The notes below the pieces were generated by a model that was given only the letters and a program-made list of their open reading frames with translations, had not been told where the DNA came from and made no database searches. Of a stretch of 6,609 nt of DNA, positions 1-5,484 are shown in pieces (position 1 is the stretch's first letter; every line of letters begins with the position of its first letter). The position numbers and the translations under genes were made by a program. Location of the stretch: NCBI GenBank assembly GCA_030830285.1, contig JAURNF010000038.1:1-6609 (forward strand), read 5' to 3'. The stretch comes from Candidatus Kapaibacterium sp. (GTDB lineage: Bacteria; Bacteroidota; Ignavibacteria; Kapaibacteriales; Kapaibacteriaceae).

Positions 1-1594
1 CGCCGACGTAAACGCAGAGCGCGTCTCGATGGACATGCAATTGCTGCAGGCAATTGACGGTCGTGCCCAACTCGGATCGATGTCAGTATGGCCGCAATCG
101 ATCAACACGTCGCAGCGCCAGGCGAGCACCTCAGGGGACGCGTTCGGTGCATACATCGACACATACTACGATGTGTTGCTTCCTGAAACTACGGGCGATA
201 CGTTGCTTGCATTCGGCATGCACCGTGGTCGCTTTCGTGGCGTAACATATGCTGACAACATTGCGCGCACCACACTCGACGTTGGCATGATGCTACGTCC
301 AGGCTATGCGCAGGATGGTTCAACATCAAGCTCGTTCCTTCTGGCTCGTCCCAGTGTTCGCATTATGGGTTCGATGGGCGGAGGACTTGGCTATGCACTC
401 GACCTATCGAATGGTGCGCGACTGCGTGGTGCAGCATCGATGATCCGTCGTACCGACCCCACATTGAGTCGTATCCAAAAGCTCTCCATCGACGATAGCT
501 CGTTTTTCGATCGCTACATCGGATACGTGCAGTACCAATCGGATTGGTTGCGCATCCGCTACGGTCGCGAGGCGCTGCAGTTTGGGTTTAGTCCAATCGA
601 CAACTTCGTGCACTCGATCGATGCGCCACTCCTCGATGGACTCTTGATCGACGTACCGTACAAGAGCTTCCGCTTTACCATGACGCATTCAGCGGCCAAT
701 GGTACAGATACGCTCGGCAACGCAGTACCGGGCAAGTTCATCGCTACGCATCGCGTGGCCTTCGATCCGACGCCATGGCTTAGCATGTCGGTAAGCGACA
801 TGATTGTGTATTGGGGAAGGGGGCTCGACTTCGCGTATCTCAATCCCCTTGCATTCTTCGTCTCTGCCGGCCTCGGTACGCCGGAGCGCAATGCAAACGA
901 CAACTCCATTCTAGCATTCGATATCGCCGTACGTCCGTTTAACGGAACGATGATCTACGGATCGTTCATTGCCGACGATCTTGGCTTCAGCACTGTTGGC
1001 GATTCCTCCATTGTCGGTAACAACAACAAGTTCGCTTATCAGCTCGGCGCGTCGCAGATCATTGGCGGAACCGCTGGCTCTGCTGGACGTTCACTTGTAA
1101 GCGTTGAGTATGCGCGCATCGATCCGTTCACCTTCTCGCATCGAAGCATCAACGCATCGTACACAACACTCGGCGCCCCTATCGGCTATAACATGCAGTC
1201 GAACTCCGATCGTATCGCGTTCCAACTGCGACATTGGTTTACCGCGCGCACGTTCGTCCGGCTTGATCTCGATTACACACGCAACGGCGAGAACCTCCTC
1301 GACACCAACGGCAAGATCATCATGGGCGAAGATCCGCGCTACCCTGGATCTGGATTCCAAGTACCCGTTGGTAATGTAGGGGGCGACATCCAACGTGGCG
1401 ACGGCGACTTCCTCTACGGCAACGCCTTCTTACGCGGCAACGTTAGTCACCAACGCCGCCTCCGTCTATGGTTCTCTGCCGAGTGGATGCCCAACATCTT
1501 TACGGATCTCCGAATCGGCTACACCAATCGCAACGGCGGCAATACGCCCGAAGACTTCTTCTTCGGCTCGCTCGAGTTACGCGTAGGGTACTGA
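1..1594 (+). CDS. Wzi-like capsule assembly / outer-membrane beta-barrel protein, 5' end missing
   Basis: The reading frame is open from the left edge (first full codon at base 2) to TGA at 1592-1594, giving about 530 visible residues. An ATG at 29 exists, but no signal peptide follows it and the upstream codons stay open, so the true start and signal sequence lie outside the window. The protein has alternating beta-strand patterns and ends in Val-Gly-Tyr, an aromatic C-terminus typical of outer-membrane barrels. Wzi-like landmarks are RYGREALQFGFSP (bases 557-595), a YWGRGLDFAYLNPLAFF stretch (from 809) and MIYGSFIADDLGFS (from 950), preceded by the acidic NDNSILAFDIAVRP segment. Wzi anchors capsule polysaccharide at the cell surface in enteric bacteria; in FCB bacteria the substrate of such homologues is mostly unknown. 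No capsule genes are visible here. The visible part contains no cysteine. It could instead be another porin-like barrel; the Wzi assignment rests on motif recognition only. Confidence 0.75.
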   Translation, partial: ADVNAERVSMDMQLLQAIDGRAQLGSMSVWPQSINTSQRQASTSGDAFGAYIDTYYDVLLPETTGDTLLAFGMHRGRFRGVTYADNIARTTLDVGMMLRPGYAQDGSTSSSFLLARPSVRIMGSMGGGLGYALDLSNGARLRGAASMIRRTDPTLSRIQKLSIDDSSFFDRYIGYVQYQSDWLRIRYGREALQFGFSPIDNFVHSIDAPLLDGLLIDVPYKSFRFTMTHSAANGTDTLGNAVPGKFIATHRVAFDPTPWLSMSVSDMIVYWGRGLDFAYLNPLAFFVSAGLGTPERNANDNSILAFDIAVRPFNGTMIYGSFIADDLGFSTVGDSSIVGNNNKFAYQLGASQIIGGTAGSAGRSLVSVEYARIDPFTFSHRSINASYTTLGAPIGYNMQSNSDRIAFQLRHWFTARTFVRLDLDYTRNGENLLDTNGKIIMGEDPRYPGSGFQVPVGNVGGDIQRGDGDFLYGNAFLRGNVSHQRRLRLWFSAEWMPNIFTDLRIGYTNRNGGNTPEDFFFGSLELRVGY

Positions 1595-1603
1595 GCGAAC
1601 CGC

Positions 1604-2488
1604 CTACAACTTCAGCTTCTGCTTGACCACCTGAAGCACTTCACGTGTTTGATCGTCCTTGCGGCGAATCACGAACGCAACCAGCTCGCACTTATCGAGA
1701 CGCCAAGTAGCTGTTTCAGGAATCGTAAAGCGCACGGTCTTCTTTACGCTGCTACCAATTGGCTTAATCTCTGATGTTAGAGAGTCACCGAATGTGCCGT
1801 TCATCGATGCACGGAGCATGTGCTCGAACACATAATCCTTTACGTGTGAAGGATTGCGACGATTGTCAGCTTGATCTCCCACGATGCTGTCCTCTGTGAT
1901 CCAGGCACACAGCGAGTAGTCGTTCTCTCCTGGCTGTAGGTACGTCGCATCAACAGTTGCTACAATCGTGCGCTTCTCTGGAAAATATGTGTGACTTAGC
2001 GAGAGATCAAGTTTCGGACCCTGTGCAAGGAGCGCGTTCGTTGCTGCTTCCCAGCTCGTTACACCAAGCACAAACTTGGTGTTGTACCGCGTGCGATTGA
2101 CGAGTCCGTTGGGATTTCCTACACGGCTGATACGAAAGAGCGCATCAAGAGCTTCGCCAACTTCCGTTCGGTGGTCTGCTGGATAATCCGGTGCTTCAGG
2201 CTTCGCAAACGGTCCAGCATGAATAGCCACAACAGCCACGCGCGACTTGTTCTTCTCGTAGATGCCCTTGGCCACATCAGCAGCGGCTGGACAGTTCACG
2301 CAAGTATGACCTGTGTAGTCTTCGAGGAGGACGTTCTGCAGGCCCCCTGTACGCACAACAACCGTTGATGTGTCCTTGAGAACAGTATCAATAGGAGGTT
2401 CAGGATTCTTCTCGTATGGTGCGTCAACCACATCACACGATGTGAGCACAAGAAGCGTTGCGAGAACGAGAGTGATGATGTGCTTCAT
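1604..2488 (-). CDS. Omp28-like outer-membrane lipoprotein with thioredoxin-type CxxC
   Basis: This 294-residue protein starts at the ATG at 2488, chosen because it gives a clean lipoprotein signal: Lys2, a hydrophobic core, then lipobox L15-T-S-C18. An in-frame ATG at 2578 would add 30 polar residues that overlap the upstream gene. After a proline-rich linker (residues 24-35) comes NVLLEDYTGHTCVNCPAA, with C63-V-N-C66 in the thioredoxin-fold active-site position, and GNPNGLVNR (124-132), which looks like the cis-proline loop region. A beta-sandwich-like second half follows (about 158-294), with C194 and C267. This arrangement matches the Omp28 family first described in Porphyromonas gingivalis, exported lipoproteins of unsettled function. 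It is the last gene of a three-gene minus-strand cluster, 17 bases after the DUF6029 stop, and has no clear Shine-Dalgarno sequence, so translation may be coupled or follow the weak-SD habit of Bacteroidota. A role in disulfide exchange is inferred from the CxxC, not shown. Confidence 0.9.
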   Translation of the reverse strand: MKHIITLVLATLLVLTSCDVVDAPYEKNPEPPIDTVLKDTSTVVVRTGGLQNVLLEDYTGHTCVNCPAAADVAKGIYEKNKSRVAVVAIHAGPFAKPEAPDYPADHRTEVGEALDALFRISRVGNPNGLVNRTRYNTKFVLGVTSWEAATNALLAQGPKLDLSLSHTYFPEKRTIVATVDATYLQPGENDYSLCAWITEDSIVGDQADNRRNPSHVKDYVFEHMLRASMNGTFGDSLTSEIKPIGSSVKKTVRFTIPETATWRLDKCELVAFVIRRKDDQTREVLQVVKQKLKL

Positions 2489-2505
2489 AGTGGTCGAGAG
2501 TGCTC

Positions 2506-4185
2506 TTAGAACGAATATGTTACGTTGAGTGTCATGCCATTCGATGCTGGCACCGGACGGCAGATGCCGCCTACACAAAGGATGCCACCACGTACACGTC
2601 CGTATCCTGCCTGTACGCGAAGTGCACCAGTATTGTATGCGAGCGATGCATTCGGATAGTGTACCCGGCGATACTCGACGCTGTTACCGTAGTTGTATTC
2701 GTCAAACACGGTGATGATCCAGTGCGGAGCCATCGAGTATTCCACGAGAGCCATTACCCAGTCGCCATTCTGAATGGCTTCCTTCTTCCCGTTCGCAGTA
2801 CCGGCAGACATGTATTGGAATTCCGTGCGCAAGCTGGATGTCTTCGAAAGCTTCCACCAGAGCTCGACGACAGCAAAGTGTACATCGATCGTTCCATACA
2901 ACGTTTCGAACGCTGGTGCTTTCCCTTCAATCACGTCTTGATCATATGCGAGGTTGATGTACGCTGCCGTGACCTTGAAATCACGTCCGAACTTACGTGT
3001 GACTTCGATGTTCACGTCGCGATAGTATGTGCGCTCCGACCAGAGAAACGCAGCATCGTACGTGTAGAGTCCAGTGCGCGTTGTATCAAGCGCATGAATA
3101 ACCGACGCATTCAGCGTTACCATTGTTTCGTCCGAACCAAGGAACGAGTTCTTCGGAATGGTGAAGGACACGTCACCCTGCATTCCGAACTCGCCTGTCG
3201 GCTGCGTTGCGTATGGGTAGAGTGTGACAAGACGCCAGGTGTGCTGCTTGGTAAGCGCCGGGAGATAGTTCACCTGCTGGGGCAATCCATTCGCCGAGCG
3301 ATCACTCCGGAAGTCCATGTTGTCGATACGCTTAGCAGCAAGGTTTACACCTATGCCAGATGCAGCGTACGAAGCGTTCATGTAGAGCGCATCGCCAGGG
3401 TTGAACGACGAACCGTTTACGGCAGTCGGGTCGTTGATCTTGTACGCATACTCAAGATCAAGTGAGAAGCCCGAAAGCATCATGTTCGCACGTGTCGACC
3501 ATGCGAGGACATTCTCCGGGATCTTGAGAATGTCCTGGTCGTCTGCTTGAAAGCGACTCACAACACTCGCTCCGAGATTCAACTGCATGTCGCTCGGAAG
3601 GAAATCACCTGTGAGTGCCTTCACGTCGATCGCTGCATCACCACCACGCATGATACCGACGCTCATATCCCAGAACGCACGCTGACGTCCAAGAAAGCCC
3701 GTGAACTTTAGTCCATCCGTCGGCATGAACTTCATACGAAGTCCATCAATCGAGTTGTCAAAGCCAAGGTTGCGCTCTTCATATGTGCGCAAGATCATGC
3801 CACTACCGAACTGCTCGTAGAAGTTGCCAGCAGTTACCTCGAACAAGTCATCGGTGTATGTCGCAAACCGATAGGCTATGCCAACACCTGTACGGTTTCC
3901 TGTACTTGCATAGCGTGGATCAATACCAAGCAGCGGACCCTGGTACGATTCGAAACGCATTCCGGCAGAGAACTTGCCGCGTGTAAACGTCAGATTCAGA
4001 AACGTGTTCGAGAGAATCTTCTCTGGAACATCAGGAGCGTTGATCGTTGTGTCCGCCATATAATACTGAGCGTCGGTCTGCAACGATCCATTGATCGTGC
4101 CGACGTCCTGTATCTCGATCCCTTGAGCGTAACCCGTCAGTGCAGAACAGAGTAGCGCCGAAAGCGCCATCATCGAGAACTTCAT
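2506..4185 (-). CDS. DUF6029 family outer-membrane protein
   Basis: This 559-residue protein has an N-terminal signal peptide (residues 1-20, cleavage probably after G-Y-A20, before Gln). The rest is rich in alternating beta-strands and aromatic residues and ends in T-Y-S-F, the terminal phenylalanine of a typical barrel assembly signal. Recognisable family stretches are RTYEERNLGFDNSIDGLRMKF-like sequence around residues 130-155 and the C-terminal block containing GGILCVGGICRPVPASNG (533-550). This resembles the DUF6029 proteins of Bacteroidota and relatives; I know of no established biochemical role. The mature protein has only two cysteines, C537 and C542, both in the C-terminal block. The gene begins 6 bases after the TlpA-like stop, with an AAGGA Shine-Dalgarno inside the end of that gene, so the two are almost certainly cotranscribed. 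The adjacent CxxC proteins suggest redox partners (inference). A long antisense reading frame over bases 2500-3465 is a codon-usage shadow. Confidence 0.88.
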   Translation of the reverse strand: MKFSMMALSALLCSALTGYAQGIEIQDVGTINGSLQTDAQYYMADTTINAPDVPEKILSNTFLNLTFTRGKFSAGMRFESYQGPLLGIDPRYASTGNRTGVGIAYRFATYTDDLFEVTAGNFYEQFGSGMILRTYEERNLGFDNSIDGLRMKFMPTDGLKFTGFLGRQRAFWDMSVGIMRGGDAAIDVKALTGDFLPSDMQLNLGASVVSRFQADDQDILKIPENVLAWSTRANMMLSGFSLDLEYAYKINDPTAVNGSSFNPGDALYMNASYAASGIGVNLAAKRIDNMDFRSDRSANGLPQQVNYLPALTKQHTWRLVTLYPYATQPTGEFGMQGDVSFTIPKNSFLGSDETMVTLNASVIHALDTTRTGLYTYDAAFLWSERTYYRDVNIEVTRKFGRDFKVTAAYINLAYDQDVIEGKAPAFETLYGTIDVHFAVVELWWKLSKTSSLRTEFQYMSAGTANGKKEAIQNGDWVMALVEYSMAPHWIITVFDEYNYGNSVEYRRVHYPNASLAYNTGALRVQAGYGRVRGGILCVGGICRPVPASNGMTLNVTYSF

Positions 4186-4191
4186 GCGTGC

Positions 4192-4704
4192 TTATTCCTT
4201 CACGGAGAGCTTCTTCAACAGCTCTTCCAGCTCCTCTTCGTCACCTGCAGTGTATGCTGCGTGCGAGAAGACGACTTTGCCATTCATGATCACAAAGGTG
4301 TGAGGAACGTTGTTGACGTTCATTGCGCGCTTGAAATCCTGGTTGATGTCGAGCAATACGTCGTACTGCCAGTTGCGCGACTTGATAAATGGTGCAACTT
4401 TTTGGGCATTACGCGAGTCATCGATCGACACGGCAATCAGCTTTGCGCCATACTTCTGCTTCCATTCGTCGTAGATCCCGTGGTATGTCTGGAGCTCTTG
4501 GATGCACGGCTTGCACCATGTAGCCCAAAAACTCACGATAACGGGTCCGGTGTGTTGGGTGATTTCTGCCGTATTCACCATCTCGCCCGACACCGACTTG
4601 ATCTTGACAGTTGGAATGGTTGATGCCTGCTGCGCTTCTTGTCCGGTCAGCATCGTCGCAGCCACTGCGAAAACAGTGACAAGGGCCAAAATGTGTCGCG
4701 TCAC
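4192..4704 (-). CDS. Exported TlpA/ResA-like thioredoxin-family protein
   Basis: This 170-residue protein starts with GTG at 4704-4702. An in-frame stop (TAG) lies four codons upstream, so no earlier start is possible, and an AGGA Shine-Dalgarno sits 7 bases before it. Residues 1-22 form a signal peptide without a lipobox cysteine, so the product is probably periplasmic or anchored by an uncleaved signal. The thioredoxin fold is clear: VSFWATWCKPC with C64 and C67 as the redox pair, IAVSIDD (90-96), a LLDINQDFKRAMNVNNVPHTFVI segment whose P134 is the cis-proline, and an acidic C-terminal helix. These are the only two cysteines. TlpA/ResA/DsbE-type proteins usually reduce disulfides in exported proteins such as apocytochromes. 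No cytochrome maturation gene is in view, and the gene instead leads a cluster with DUF6029 and Omp28-like genes, so its client is more likely one of those (inference). The WCKPC motif departs from the WCxPC norm in no way that suggests loss of activity. Confidence 0.95.
   Translation of the reverse strand: MTRHILALVTVFAVAATMLTGQEAQQASTIPTVKIKSVSGEMVNTAEITQHTGPVIVSFWATWCKPCIQELQTYHGIYDEWKQKYGAKLIAVSIDDSRNAQKVAPFIKSRNWQYDVLLDINQDFKRAMNVNNVPHTFVIMNGKVVFSHAAYTAGDEEELEELLKKLSVKE
4196..4200 (-). promoter_or_regulatory. Shine-Dalgarno for the DUF6029 gene
   Basis: AAGGA on the minus strand ends 10 bases before the ATG at 4185. It lies inside the last codons of the TlpA-like gene, which supports both the chosen start and cotranslation of the two genes. 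Confidence 0.55.
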
Positions 4705-4764
4705 GAGATGTTCCTACGGAGTGTTAGGTTTGTAGTTTCCGTCACAGTTACCAGCCGACAAATT
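4705..4764. promoter_or_regulatory. Divergent intergenic spacer with candidate promoter elements
   Basis: This 60-base gap is the only place from which both the minus-strand cluster and the plus-strand pair can be conveniently transcribed. On the plus strand, TAGGTTTG at 4725-4732 matches the Bacteroidota -7 element TAnnTTTG exactly and lies 32 bases before the ATG at 4765, but I see no convincing TTG -33 element at the usual distance. On the minus strand, CATAATTTG around 4759-4767 resembles a -10 or a shortened -7 element. Whether the host sigma factor uses the Bacteroidota consensus is unknown, so this is suggestive only. Confidence 0.35.
4711..4715 (-). promoter_or_regulatory. Shine-Dalgarno deciding the GTG start of the TlpA-like gene
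   Basis: AGGAA on the minus strand, with AGGA ending 7 bases before the GTG at 4704. Its spacing is ideal, and the in-frame TAG at 4716-4714 overlaps it, so it fixes GTG as the start. Confidence 0.6.
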
Positions 4765-5472
4765 ATGAAAACTCATGTACTTGCATTGATTCTTGGTGTT
4801 GCTCTGGCATGCTCTGCGCAGGCTCAAACATTCACCATCGACTGGGCGAAGCCGAACCCGATCAAGGGCACTCCGTATGGCGGAACAATCAAGCGAGATG
4901 GCACGATTCGCAACCTCAACGAGGTACCGAAGGAGTTGTACTTCTCGTATGACCTCAAGGACCTTTCGATTGATCACACAGCGCAGCTTTGCATGACGCT
5001 CTGCTGGGCCCTCTTCCCTGGTCCGGGCGATGACCCATTCGAGCGCGAGGGTCAGATCCTTGCACCAAATGGAACTCTCCCCATCTATGTCGATCTCACT
5101 CCGCGCGGCGCAGAAGGCACAAGCACGGTTCGCGTTGTACTGTTCGATAAGACTTCAGAGTCTGAGCGCTTGAGCTTCGATGTGATCTTTGAGATCTCAC
5201 CATCGAGCAGCGTCGTCGATGCAACGTCCGTTGGCGTCACTGTGAGTCCGCTCCCAGCAACTGATATGTTGACTCTTCGCGGCGACGCGATCACGTCGGT
5301 AGCGTCACTTGGCTTGTATGACGCATCAGGATCGCTTGTGCGTTCATTCGCCACGCCATCGTCGACAGTCACTTCGCTGCCTACATCGGGTCTAGCAAAC
5401 GGCACATATCGTTTGGTGATGCGCACAGCAGCCGGCGAATTGGTTGGCTCGCCCGTCGTGATTTCACGATAA
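4765..5472 (+). CDS. Small secreted protein with T9SS type A sorting domain
   Basis: This 235-residue protein starts at the ATG at 4765, chosen because it gives an immediate signal peptide (MKTHVLALILGVALACSAQA, cleavage after A20 before Gln). The frame stays open upstream to an ATG at 4639, but that start would bury the signal and overlap the opposite gene. C16 lies within the signal but in a poor lipobox context (A-L-A-C). Residues 21-145 look like one Ig-like beta domain, probably with a disulfide between C76 and C80 in QLCMTLCW; these are the only mature cysteines. After a serine-rich linker, residues 156-235 follow the type A sorting pattern: VTVSPLPATDMLTL, then SLGLYDASGSLV, LPTSGLANGTYRLVM and a terminal VVISR. 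This tail normally directs export by the type IX system and surface attachment or release. No T9SS machinery is in view. The function of the N-terminal domain is unknown. The DUF2723 gene follows after 12 bases. Confidence 0.82.
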   Translation: MKTHVLALILGVALACSAQAQTFTIDWAKPNPIKGTPYGGTIKRDGTIRNLNEVPKELYFSYDLKDLSIDHTAQLCMTLCWALFPGPGDDPFEREGQILAPNGTLPIYVDLTPRGAEGTSTVRVVLFDKTSESERLSFDVIFEISPSSSVVDATSVGVTVSPLPATDMLTLRGDAITSVASLGLYDASGSLVRSFATPSSTVTSLPTSGLANGTYRLVMRTAAGELVGSPVVISR

Positions 5473-5484
5473 GCACACTACACC

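Noticed and set aside
29..31. ATG at 29 as the true start of the Wzi-like gene
   Set aside because: No signal peptide follows it, and the frame is open with protein-like codons back to the window edge; an exported barrel needs an upstream signal sequence.
54..1586. Small open frames on both strands inside the Wzi-like gene
   Set aside because: Serine-, threonine- and arginine-rich shadow products with no features of their own, overlapping a clear barrel gene.
2489..2578. Upstream ATG extension of the Omp28-like gene
   Set aside because: The extra 30 residues are polar, overlap the DUF6029 coding sequence and would bury an excellent lipoprotein signal peptide that begins at 2488.
2500..3465. 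A 321-codon open frame on the plus strand antisense to the DUF6029 gene
   Set aside because: It is in exact codon register with the opposite gene, so it only needs that gene to avoid TTA, CTA and TCA codons. Its product is rich in Cys, Arg and His with no signal, domain or start site, whereas the opposite strand encodes a clear family member.
4639..4764. Upstream ATG extension of the T9SS-type cargo gene
   Set aside because: It would overlap the start of the divergent TlpA-like gene and place 42 polar residues in front of a standard signal peptide beginning at 4765.
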